Below, piece by piece: positions 1 through 5,020 of a DNA stretch of 5,020 bases. Made by a program: the position numbers and the translations under genes. Every line of letters begins with the position of its first letter. Positions within the stretch are counted from its first letter, which is position 1. This stretch comes from Spirochaetae bacterium HGW-Spirochaetae-7 (GTDB taxonomy: Bacteria > Spirochaetota > Spirochaetia > Treponematales > UBA12059): positions 1 through 5,020 of the forward strand of contig PGXR01000204.1 in NCBI GenBank assembly GCA_002839245.1. The letters are read 5' to 3'. Under the pieces are notes generated by a model, which worked only from the letters and a program-made list of their open reading frames with translations, was not told the DNA's origin and made no database searches.

Positions 1-1299
1 CATGGCTTTCTCGACGTCCAGGAGCCGCAACGGGGTCGCCGCGACGCCTCCGGCGGAGTACCTTGCCGCCGCTATCGTGCCGTCGGCCGCCATGCGGACA
101 GCGACGGCGCAGTTGACGGTGGCGATGTCGAGTCGTTCCCGCTTGCTCGCCTTCTCGAACGCGAAGCGGGTCCAGCCGCCTTCGAACAGTACGCCCGCCA
201 CGCTCTCCCCCTCGAGCAGGTCCGTTTTTTTGTAGCCCAGGAAAAAGCGTTCGAGCGGAACGGAGCGCGGCCCTTTTTCGCCGCCGGACAGCTCCACCGA
301 AGCGCCGAGCGCTATCAGCATGGCCGTCATGTCGGCGATGGGCGAGGCGTTGACGATGTTGCCCGCGAGAGTCGCGCGGTTGCGTATCGGCGGAGAGGCG
401 ACGGCGAGTTCGCTGCCCTCGATCCCCGGCGCGGCCCTGCGGACGACAGCGGAGCCGAAGAAGTCGGAGACGGTCGCCGCGGGCCCGACGCTCACGACCG
501 TGCCTCTTCCCGATGGCGCCTCTGTTGGCGGTTCGCCGGCAAGCGGCAACTCGAATATCCTTCTGGCTTCCGGACCGAGGTCGGTGAAAGACGGCGCAAG
601 TCCGACCTCGGGGTCAGGATTGCGTACGAAGTAGTCGGTGCCTCCGCCAAGCATCGGGCCGGTTGCACCGCCGTTGCCGTTGGCATGATAGGCAGGCGTA
701 GCCGCGCCGGCAGGCTTCGGGGGCCTGGCCATCACGGCCGCGAGGCCCGCGGGCAGCACGCGCCTCGAACCGAGGGTCGCGAGTCTCGGGCCGAGCCCAG
801 ACGGCAGGTCGGCGAACTCGGCTGCGAGCCTCGAGGCGGCCCGGCGGATAGAGCCGTAGCCCGTGCAGCGGCATAAATTGCCTTCGACGGCCACCATCGC
901 CGCGACTGGGTCCACTTTCGCGCCAGAAACAAGGTAGCCGGTCAGCGCGAGAACAAATCCTGGCGAACAGAAGCCGCACTGGCTGGCGCCTTCGTCGAGC
1001 ATCGCCTCCATGACCGGCGTCAGGCCGGCCGAGGCCAGACCCTCGATGGTTACCACGTGCCTTCCGTCCAGCTCGCCCATCGCCAGCGTGCACGAAGTAA
1101 CGGAGCGCCACTCCATGTCGCCTGACGGTCCTGCGCCGCCGAGGAGGACGAGGCAGGCGCCGCAATCGCCTTCGCGACAACCCTCCTTGGTTCCCTTGAG
1201 TCCCGCCTCGTTGCGAATCCAGTCGAGGGCGAGGGCTTCCTCGCGTATGGCAAGCTCGTAGTCTGTCTCGTTGAGCCTGAACCTGATGTTTCGTGTCAT
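1..1299 (-). CDS. xdhA: Xanthine dehydrogenase small subunit (2Fe-2S and FAD domains), 3' end cut by window edge
   Basis: Predicted iron-sulfur/flavin subunit of a cytoplasmic xanthine dehydrogenase. It passes electrons from the molybdopterin subunit, where hypoxanthine and xanthine are oxidised, through two [2Fe-2S] clusters to FAD and NAD. I translated 433 uninterrupted codons; the frame is still open at base 1. Residues 1-75 are a plant-type ferredoxin domain with C41, C46, C49 (CREGDCGAC) and C70. Residues 95-160 are the second cluster domain, with QCGFCSPG at 107-114 and NLCRCTGY at 141-148, giving C108, C111, C143 and C145. The FAD domain begins near 214 with LGGGTD at 217-222, followed by RNRATLAGNIVNASPIAD at 306-323. 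LGYKKTDL (354-361) and GGVAATPLR (417-425) are also typical of this family. The bacterial fused small subunit is usually about 460-490 residues, so only a short C-terminal piece is missing. A Gly/Asn-rich stretch near 204-213 marks the linker. The ATG is preceded by AAAAGGA six bases upstream. All cofactor cysteines are present. Paralogues acting on other aromatic heterocycles cannot be excluded, but the adjacent adenine deaminase favours purines. Confidence 0.94.
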   Translation of the reverse strand, partial: MTRNIRFRLNETDYELAIREEALALDWIRNEAGLKGTKEGCREGDCGACLVLLGGAGPSGDMEWRSVTSCTLAMGELDGRHVVTIEGLASAGLTPVMEAMLDEGASQCGFCSPGFVLALTGYLVSGAKVDPVAAMVAVEGNLCRCTGYGSIRRAASRLAAEFADLPSGLGPRLATLGSRRVLPAGLAAVMARPPKPAGAATPAYHANGNGGATGPMLGGGTDYFVRNPDPEVGLAPSFTDLGPEARRIFELPLAGEPPTEAPSGRGTVVSVGPAATVSDFFGSAVVRRAAPGIEGSELAVASPPIRNRATLAGNIVNASPIADMTAMLIALGASVELSGGEKGPRSVPLERFFLGYKKTDLLEGESVAGVLFEGGWTRFAFEKASKRERLDIATVNCAVAVRMAADGTIAAARYSAGGVAATPLRLLDVEKAM

Positions 1300-1305
1300 G
1301 CCCGT

Positions 1306-1313
1306 TCCTTTTC
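1306..1313 (-). promoter_or_regulatory. Ribosome binding site of the xanthine dehydrogenase gene
   Basis: On the minus strand the bases AAAAGGAA lie just before the ATG at 1299, with the AGGA core about six bases away. This supports that ATG as the start. Confidence 0.7.
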
Positions 1314-1378
1314 TGAAGCGGTATCGACGAGGAAATACGGACCGCTCGATGCGGCCAGTACGTGCATATGCCGCGTAT

Positions 1379-1402
1379 GGTATTCGGAATGTATACCGGA
1401 AT
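1379..1402. promoter_or_regulatory. Possible operator at the xanthine dehydrogenase transcription start
   Basis: The plus strand reads GGTATTCGGAATGTATACC at 1379-1397, a dyad with 5-bp arms GGTAT/ATACC. In addition CGGAAT occurs at 1385-1390 and again at 1397-1402, repeats 12 bases apart and so on roughly the same helix face. Both lie from the -10 box into the first transcribed bases of the candidate promoter, where a repressor would block initiation. The regulator is unknown, and the dyad is short enough that chance is possible. Confidence 0.3.
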
Positions 1403-1429
1403 TGTAAGACGTGACCCTTCCAAAGGCAA
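1401..1429 (-). promoter_or_regulatory. Candidate sigma-70 type promoter for the xanthine dehydrogenase gene
   Basis: On the minus strand, TTGCCT (1429-1424, four of six consensus bases) is followed after exactly 17 bases by TACAAT (1406-1401, five of six). Transcription would start near 1394, leaving a leader of about 95 bases before the ATG at 1299. It lies in the 199-base gap after the adenine deaminase stop, where I see no convincing terminator. The gene may therefore be transcribed both from here and by read-through from ade. Assigned by eye from consensus boxes only. Confidence 0.5.
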
Positions 1430-1498
1430 TGAGGACGTGGCGGTCTCTTGAATCGGGGGTGGGGTACCGGGGGCGCCGCCGGATTCGGCCTGAGAGCG

Positions 1499-3235
1499 TC
1501 AAGGCATTTTAAATAGTGATACCTGTTCGAACGTGTCAACGTCGACGAGGCCCTTGTCGGTGATCTTGAGCGAGGGGATCACTGGCAGGGCCATGAACGA
1601 GAGGGTCATGAGGGGTGAGGCTCCCGGCATGCCTTCCATCCTGAAAAACTCTTCGAATTCCGCAAGCTTGGCGATCACTTCGCTCGCGGGCTTGTCGCTC
1701 ATCAAGCCTGCGACAGGCAGTGCCAGCTCTGCAAGCACTTCAGCGCCGTCGGTAATGACGAAACCGCCCTTCATGGCGTTGAGCCTGCGGGCTGCCTTGA
1801 AAATCGACGCGTCGTCGACGCCTGCGATGATCATGTTGTGCGAGTCATGGCTGACGGTCGAACCCATCGCGCCGCGCTTCATCCTGAGGCCGCGGATGAA
1901 TCCTTTGCCTATCGACCCGGAGCCAGTATGGCGTTCTATCACGAATATCTTGATGATGTCGCGCTCCGTGTCCGATACGCAGAGGCCCTCGGAGACTTTC
2001 GGCCGTTCCAGCGAGGCTCCCGTGATGATCGACCCCGGCTGGGCCTCGATCACCCGAGCGAGGCTGCCTTCGTCCGGTATGCGGAAGTCCTTTTCCTCGA
2101 GCCACTTGATGTTGACGGAGTCGCGGAGCGGTGGCGCGAGCGTCGATCCGCCCATTTTCTCGTAGCCGGCCGTCGGAACGCCGCCCTTCGCGATGACTTC
2201 GCCGGCCTTGAGCACGAGCTCCGCGCGGAAGTCCGCAGGATCGGAAAACGCGACGAGGTCGGCTTTGTATCCTGGCGCGATCGCCCCGGATCGCCTGAGG
2301 CCATAGTAGAGGGCCGGGTTGTGGCAGGCCATCCTGAGCGCGTCGAGGAACGGGACGCCGCCGGAGATGAGGGCCCGCACCGCCGCGTCAATGTGGCCTT
2401 CAGCTGCGATGTCGTTGGGGTGGCGGTCGTCGGTGCACAGCATCATGCGGCGGATCGTCTCGCCGTTCATCGCGGGTATCAGGTTTTCCAGGTCGCGGGC
2501 GCTTGACCCGAGGCGCGCCATGATCCACATGCCTTTGCCGAGCTTGGCGAGCGCTTCCCCCGGGGTCGTCGCCTCGTGGTCGCTGCGTATCCCGGAAAGG
2601 GCGTACGCCGACAGGTCGCGGCCGGACAGGCCCGGCGCATGACCGTCGATTGCCTTGCCAGCTTCCCAGAACAGGGAAATCTTGTCCATTACCCGCGGGT
2701 CCCCGGCCAGAACCCCGGGATAGTTCATGACCTCGCCGAGGCCGAGCACCCGCTCGTCCCGCGCGAAGCGGGCAAGGTCGGAGGCGAAGAGGGAAGCGCC
2801 AGCCGTATCGAAGTGCGTCGCGGGCACGCATGAAGGGACCATCATGTAGACGTCGAGGGGGATGCCATCCGAAGCGCGGAGCATCCAGTTGATCCCGTCG
2901 TGGCCGAGAACGTTCGCTATCTCGTGGGGGTCGGCGATTACCGCCGTGGTGCCGCGGGGGGCTACCATCCTCGCGTACTCGACGGGAGAGAGCAGGCTCG
3001 ACTCGATATGGACGTGCGCGTCGATCAGGCCCGGGCAAAGGTACTTGCCTCCGAGGTCCTGGGTCTTCCGGGCTTCGAGCCCGTCATTGACGCCGACGAT
3101 GTAGCCCCGGTATATCGACACCATAGCCCCGTCGACGATGCGCCCGCGGAAGAAATCCACCATGCGGCAATCGATGAGGTTGAGGTCCGCGGGTGTCCGT
3201 CCCCGGGCAACGTCGATGTAGTCGGTTTTAAGCAT
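1499..3235 (-). CDS. ade: Adenine deaminase
   Basis: Complete 578-residue adenine deaminase, which hydrolyses adenine to hypoxanthine and ammonia in the cytoplasm. It belongs to the amidohydrolase superfamily and matches the length of E. coli YicP/Ade and B. subtilis AdeC (about 580-590). The metal-binding TIM barrel shows LIDAHVHIESS at 70-80 (H74, H76), DPHEIANVLG at 102-111, GLGEVMNYPGV at 165-175 (E168), DGHAPGLSG at 197-205 (H199), SDHEATTPGEAL at 218-229 (H220) and MLCTDDRHPNDI at 265-276 (D269, D270). These are the likely binuclear metal ligands and catalytic acids. The C-terminal domain typical of Ade carries TVSHDSHN at 460-467 and LPVAGLMSD at 506-514. No key residue is missing. The ATG is the only sensible start: an in-frame TGA lies three codons upstream, and residues 1-20 align with the family N-terminus. 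The Shine-Dalgarno is poor, because AAGG sits only one base before the ATG, so translation may be modest. It is divergent from the purine permease and lies upstream of, and co-directional with, the xanthine dehydrogenase gene that would use its product. Confidence 0.97.
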   Translation of the reverse strand: MLKTDYIDVARGRTPADLNLIDCRMVDFFRGRIVDGAMVSIYRGYIVGVNDGLEARKTQDLGGKYLCPGLIDAHVHIESSLLSPVEYARMVAPRGTTAVIADPHEIANVLGHDGINWMLRASDGIPLDVYMMVPSCVPATHFDTAGASLFASDLARFARDERVLGLGEVMNYPGVLAGDPRVMDKISLFWEAGKAIDGHAPGLSGRDLSAYALSGIRSDHEATTPGEALAKLGKGMWIMARLGSSARDLENLIPAMNGETIRRMMLCTDDRHPNDIAAEGHIDAAVRALISGGVPFLDALRMACHNPALYYGLRRSGAIAPGYKADLVAFSDPADFRAELVLKAGEVIAKGGVPTAGYEKMGGSTLAPPLRDSVNIKWLEEKDFRIPDEGSLARVIEAQPGSIITGASLERPKVSEGLCVSDTERDIIKIFVIERHTGSGSIGKGFIRGLRMKRGAMGSTVSHDSHNMIIAGVDDASIFKAARRLNAMKGGFVITDGAEVLAELALPVAGLMSDKPASEVIAKLAEFEEFFRMEGMPGASPLMTLSFMALPVIPSLKITDKGLVDVDTFEQVSLFKMP

Positions 3236-3273
3236 ACCTTGTCACTTTGAACCCGCAAAGACGAGTCTGTGCC

Positions 3274-3302
3274 ATTGTTACCGGATTCTCGTTCCTTGTC
3301 AA
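3274..3302 (-). promoter_or_regulatory. Sigma-70 type promoter of the adenine deaminase gene
   Basis: On the minus strand a perfect -35 box TTGACA (3302-3297) is followed after 17 bases by AACAAT (3279-3274, four of six). The start of transcription would be near 3267, giving a leader of about 30 bases before the ATG at 3235. It is the best promoter match I found in the window. The leader holds no clear riboswitch or strong hairpin. Confidence 0.62.
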
Positions 3303-3353
3303 ATACCCGAGCCAGTCGATTCCGGCGCATCCTGTCCGTCGGGGAGCCAAATA

Positions 3354-3413
3354 TTGAAGGAAAAAAAATCCATTGCCAAAATTTGAAAGTGAGCGTACGC
3401 TCACGACGATCAT
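3354..3413 (+). promoter_or_regulatory. Candidate promoter region of the purine permease
   Basis: Two readings are possible. The first uses TTGAAA (3383-3388, five of six) as the -35 box, with either GACGAT (3405-3410, 16-base spacer) or GATCAT (3408-3413, 19-base spacer) as a weak -10. A run of eight A (3361-3368) upstream would then act as an UP-like element. The second uses TTGAAG (3354-3359) and CAAAAT (3377-3382) with a 17-base spacer. In the first case the palindrome at 3389-3404 fills the spacer; in the second it covers the start site. The -10 match is weak in both, so the promoter may depend on an activator. Confidence 0.4.
3389..3404. promoter_or_regulatory. Perfect 16-bp palindrome, probable operator
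   Basis: GTGAGCGTACGCTCAC reads the same on both strands with no mismatch and no spacer. It lies in the divergent ade/permease region, directly after a TTGAAA box and about 85 bases before the permease start. Size and symmetry suit a dimeric regulator such as a TetR-type protein. The central TA differs from the central CG of LacI/PurR-type sites. No regulator gene is in the window, so the protein is unknown. Confidence 0.6.
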
Positions 3414-3415
3414 GG

Positions 3416-3450
3416 ATCCTCCCCATTCTTGGTGTACGATGGGGAAGGAT
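3416..3450 (+). other. Hairpin in the permease mRNA leader
   Basis: ATCCTCCCCAT (3416-3426) pairs with ATGGGGAAGGAT (3439-3450), giving 11 base pairs with one bulged A and a 12-base loop. GATC at 3408-3411 and 3452-3455 could extend it across an internal loop. It ends 17 bases before the AGGAGG of the permease. No U-run follows, so it is not an ordinary terminator. CCTCC inside the left arm (3418-3422) is also complementary to GGAGG of the Shine-Dalgarno (3469-3473), so two exclusive pairings are possible. Confidence 0.5.
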
Positions 3451-3467
3451 GGATCAAAACGACCTTT

Positions 3468-3473
3468 AGGAGG
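3468..3473 (+). promoter_or_regulatory. Strong Shine-Dalgarno deciding the TTG start of the permease
   Basis: A full AGGAGG is followed by a seven-base spacer and TTG at 3481. This ideal spacing, with family-like sequence beginning at once (EQLFKLKAHGTTVRTE), makes the TTG the start codon. Confidence 0.85.
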
Positions 3474-3480
3474 CTGAAAG

Positions 3481-4767
3481 TTGGAACAGTTATTCAAGCT
3501 TAAAGCGCACGGTACGACCGTGCGGACGGAGATCATGGCCGGCATCACGACGTTCATGACGATGGCCTACATCCTCGCCGTCAACCCTGGCATCCTCAGC
3601 GCTGCCGGCATGCCAGCCGCCGGCGTCTTCACGGCGACCGCCCTTTCCGCAATGATCGCGACCGTCGTCATGGCCCTGCTCGCCAACCTGCCGATCGCCC
3701 TGGCTCCTGGCATGGGACTCAATGCGTTCTTCGCATTCACCGTCGTGCTCGGCATGGGCTATTCGTGGCAGCTCGCACTGACCGCGGTTTTCGTCGAAGG
3801 CATCATCTTCATACTGATGTCGCTCTTCAACATCCGCGAAGCCATCATCAATTCCATCCCGGCCAACATCAAGAAGGCCGTGGCGGTAGGAATCGGCCTG
3901 TTCATCGCCTTTATCGGCTTCCAGAACGCCGGCATCGTCGTCAACAACGACGCGACGCTCGTCAGCCTCGGCAGCATCACCAAGGGGCCAGCCCTGGTTG
4001 CCCTGATCGGCCTCGTGATCATGGGCGTCCTGCTGGCGTTCAAGGTCAAGGGTGCCCTGCTCATCGGCATCATAGCGACCACGATAGTCGGCATCCCGTT
4101 CGGCGTCACCACGGTTCCCCAGGGCTGGAACCCGGTCAGCGCACCCGCCGCGCCTCTTCTTTTCCAGTTTGACTTCTCGAAACTTCTCTCCCTGGACTTT
4201 TTCGTGGTGCTGTTCACGTTCCTGTTCGTCGACATCTTCGATACGATCGGCACCTTGCTCGGAGTGACTACCCAGGCCGGTCTCATCGACAAGGACGGCA
4301 AGATCCCGAAGGTAAAGCAGGCGCTGCTCGCCGACGCGATCGGCACCGTGGCCGGCGCCTGCCTGGGCACCTCGACCGTTACCTCGTACGTCGAGAGCGC
4401 TTCCGGCGTCGCCGAAGGCGGACGCACCGGACTTACGTCGCTGACCACCGGCATTCTGTTCGGCCTTGCGTTGTTCCTGTCACCGCTGTTCCTGCTCGTT
4501 CCAGGCGCCGCGACGGCACCGGCACTCATAATCGTCGGCCTGTTCATGCTGAGCCCGGTCAAGGAATTGAACCTGACCGATTTCACCGAGGCGATCCCAG
4601 CCTTCCTGACCATGATCATGATGCCGCTGACCTACAGCATCGCCGAGGGCCTTGTCTTCGGTATCCTGTCATACATCGTGCTCAAGGCCCTGACCGGCAA
4701 GTTCAAGGACATCTCGGTGGTAACCTGGATAATCGGCGGATTCTTCATCCTGAAGCATTTGCTGTAA
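3481..4767 (+). CDS. NCS2-family purine base permease (AzgA-like; adenine/guanine/hypoxanthine)
   Basis: Complete 428-residue inner-membrane transporter importing purine bases, probably by proton symport. It belongs to the AzgA-like branch of NCS2, which includes E. coli PurP/AdeP and GhxP and B. subtilis PbuG. The N-terminus FKLKAHGTTVRTEIMAGITT (5-24) is a family hallmark. Further signatures are LAPGMGLNAFFAF at 74-86, IGLFIAFIGFQNAGIV at 138-153, DIFDTIGTLLGVTTQAGL at 251-268, and TSTVTSYVESASGVAEGGRT at 297-316, whose Glu305 lies in the expected substrate-binding segment. Hydrophobic stretches occur along the whole chain, consistent with the 14 segments of the UraA/AzgA fold. Length is normal (family about 430-450) and no segment is missing. 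It starts at TTG after an ideal AGGAGG. The gene is divergent from adenine deaminase, making adenine an attractive substrate, but guanine and hypoxanthine carriers look alike at this level, so no symbol is given. The stop TAA is followed within 25 bases by the long palindrome described separately. Confidence 0.95.
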   Translation: MEQLFKLKAHGTTVRTEIMAGITTFMTMAYILAVNPGILSAAGMPAAGVFTATALSAMIATVVMALLANLPIALAPGMGLNAFFAFTVVLGMGYSWQLALTAVFVEGIIFILMSLFNIREAIINSIPANIKKAVAVGIGLFIAFIGFQNAGIVVNNDATLVSLGSITKGPALVALIGLVIMGVLLAFKVKGALLIGIIATTIVGIPFGVTTVPQGWNPVSAPAAPLLFQFDFSKLLSLDFFVVLFTFLFVDIFDTIGTLLGVTTQAGLIDKDGKIPKVKQALLADAIGTVAGACLGTSTVTSYVESASGVAEGGRTGLTSLTTGILFGLALFLSPLFLLVPGAATAPALIIVGLFMLSPVKELNLTDFTEAIPAFLTMIMMPLTYSIAEGLVFGILSYIVLKALTGKFKDISVVTWIIGGFFILKHLL

Positions 4768-4788
4768 AACCATAGGAGAGGGATTCTT

Positions 4789-4923
4789 GTGCAGAGACGC
4801 AGGGACCCAACGATGGAGATGCATGAGATGGAGGTGAAGAGGGGACTTGAATCCCCGAATCACTTCCTGATCCATGCCTTCCATCGCGTCCCCGCGTATC
4901 TGATTTCCCATTTTCGGAATTGA
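4789..4923 (+). CDS. Possible small ORF of 44 codons inside the palindrome
   Basis: A GTG at 4789 is preceded by AGGAGAGG (4774-4781) with a workable spacer of about seven bases. It opens a frame of 44 codons, beginning MQRRRDPTMEMHEMEVKRG and ending HRVPAYLISHFRN. The frame ends in three successive stops, TGA TAA TAG (4921-4929). It starts 21 bases after the permease stop, as a translationally coupled gene might. I recognise no domain; it is rich in His, Met and Arg, with no clear membrane segment. Almost the whole frame lies in the palindrome, so the open frame may be a by-product of that structure. Confidence 0.22.
   Translation: MQRRRDPTMEMHEMEVKRGLESPNHFLIHAFHRVPAYLISHFRN
4792..4902. 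repeat. Long imperfect palindrome (about 111 bp), ERIC- or MITE-like, or a structured RNA
   Basis: The two halves fold onto each other in seven stems: 4792-4795/4899-4902, 4797-4800/4894-4897, 4802-4806/4888-4892, 4811-4817/4880-4886, 4821-4825/4873-4877, 4830-4837/4860-4867 (one G-U) and 4841-4845/4852-4856. That is 38 pairs closing on a six-base loop CTTGAA. Interruptions are single mismatches or loops of a few bases. GGGA (4780-4783) and TCCC (4906-4909) could extend it outward. It begins 24 bases after the permease stop. As RNA it would be a long rod able to protect or end the permease message, though no U-run follows. As DNA it resembles intergenic palindromic repeats in size and form. 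I see no flanking target-site duplication and no second copy in the window. Confidence 0.65.
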
Positions 4924-4958
4924 TAATAGCCTTATTCCTTGATTAGTTCCTCGAAGCC

Positions 4959-4980
4959 TGTGCCTGCCTCAGCAGGCGTA
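4959..4980. other. Short hairpin at the right edge
   Basis: GCCTGC (4962-4967) and GCAGGC (4972-4977) pair perfectly around the loop CTCA. U-G, G-U and U-A pairs could lengthen the stem to nine. It overlaps the proposed stop of the right-edge minus-strand frame. No U-run follows on either strand, so intrinsic terminator activity is doubtful. Confidence 0.35.
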
Positions 4981-5020
4981 TTTGGGTAGGTACGAGGTGC
5001 CGACCTTGAGTGGGGTGACG
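4969..5020 (-). CDS. Possible 3' end of a convergent minus-strand gene, cut by window edge
   Basis: Read on the minus strand from the right edge, one frame gives VTPLKVGTSYLPKYAC and then TGA at 4971-4969. Thirteen of its 16 codons end in G or C, matching the bias of the sure genes, and the composition looks like protein. Another minus frame stays open to TAA at 4934-4932, ending GTGFEELIKE, but with no third-position bias over its length. I do not recognise a family from so few residues. If real, the gene converges on the permease. Confidence 0.22.
   Translation of the reverse strand, partial: VTPLKVGTSYLPKYAC

Noticed and set aside
614..1429. Minus-strand 271-codon frame over the xanthine dehydrogenase gene
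   Set aside because: It overlaps in another phase the frame that carries all iron-sulfur and FAD motifs. Its Arg-rich composition is typical of an out-of-frame reading.
1478..1489. Intrinsic terminator after the adenine deaminase stop (GCCG-GATT-CGGC)
   Set aside because: The stem is only four pairs and no U-run follows on the minus strand.
1533..2506. Long plus-strand open frames (about 210 and 222 codons) opposite adenine deaminase
   Set aside because: They lie antisense to a gene with complete family motifs; GC-rich genes commonly create such open frames. Their translations are low in hydrophobic patterning and resemble nothing known.
3236..3480. Purine riboswitch or PurR box controlling the permease
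   Set aside because: I found neither the conserved three-way junction motifs of purine riboswitches nor an ACGCAAACGTTTGCGT-like site. The palindrome present has a different core.
3759..4619. Minus-strand 286-codon frame opposite the permease
   Set aside because: It is the antisense of a strongly hydrophobic membrane protein gene and shows no ribosome site or recognisable motif.
4810..4856. tRNA-like 3' end on the minus strand: a TTCAAGTCCCC-like T-arm followed by CTTCACCTCCA
   Set aside because: The T-stem has an A-C mismatch at its closing pair, and no GGTGAAG acceptor partner or anticodon arm occurs at the right distance. The pairing is explained by the palindrome.
4841..4856. Stand-alone terminator GGGGA-CTTGAA-TCCCC after the permease
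   Set aside because: No U-run follows, and it is the tip of the longer palindrome, not a separate element.
4669..4911. Minus-strand 80-codon frame
   Set aside because: It runs antisense into the permease 3' end and mirrors the palindrome; no ribosome site precedes its ATG.
4969..4971. Selenocysteine read-through at the TGA after Cys in the right-edge minus-strand frame
   Set aside because: The TGA sits in the loop of a hairpin and not just upstream of a SECIS-like stem. Downstream residues look unlike protein and lead into the palindrome.

Overview
The window holds a compact purine-scavenging locus from a GC-rich bacterium. All three well-supported genes serve one route: uptake of a purine base, deamination of adenine to hypoxanthine, and oxidation of hypoxanthine to xanthine and urate. 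The sequence does not fix the phylum. High GC at third codon positions, a full AGGAGG Shine-Dalgarno used with a TTG start, and AT-richer intergenic DNA fit many lineages.

Layout: (1) 1-1299, minus strand: the first 433 codons of a xanthine dehydrogenase small subunit with an N-terminal iron-sulfur part and a FAD-binding part. It runs off the left edge. (2) 1300-1498: a gap with a good minus-strand promoter for that gene and a possible operator. (3) 1499-3235, minus strand: a complete adenine deaminase. (4) 3236-3480: the divergent control region. It carries a minus-strand promoter with a perfect TTGACA box, a perfect 16-bp palindrome in the probable permease promoter, and a leader hairpin that could compete for the Shine-Dalgarno. 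(5) 3481-4767, plus strand: a complete NCS2 (AzgA-like) purine base permease. (6) 4768-5020: a mostly non-coding tail. Its main feature is a long imperfect palindrome of about 111 bp (4792-4902), and it may also contain the 3' end of a convergent minus-strand gene at the right edge.

How the genes work together (inference from family knowledge): the permease imports adenine or another oxopurine, the deaminase converts adenine to hypoxanthine plus ammonia, and the molybdenum hydroxylase oxidises hypoxanthine onward. The molybdopterin subunit (xdhB type) would be expected to the left of the window. Each gene seems to have its own promoter. The palindromes near two of them suggest separate control of uptake and oxidation.

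The genes themselves are ordinary. The least expected items are the 111-bp palindrome after the permease, whose two strands encode similar short peptides, and the layered palindrome/hairpin arrangement in front of the permease.
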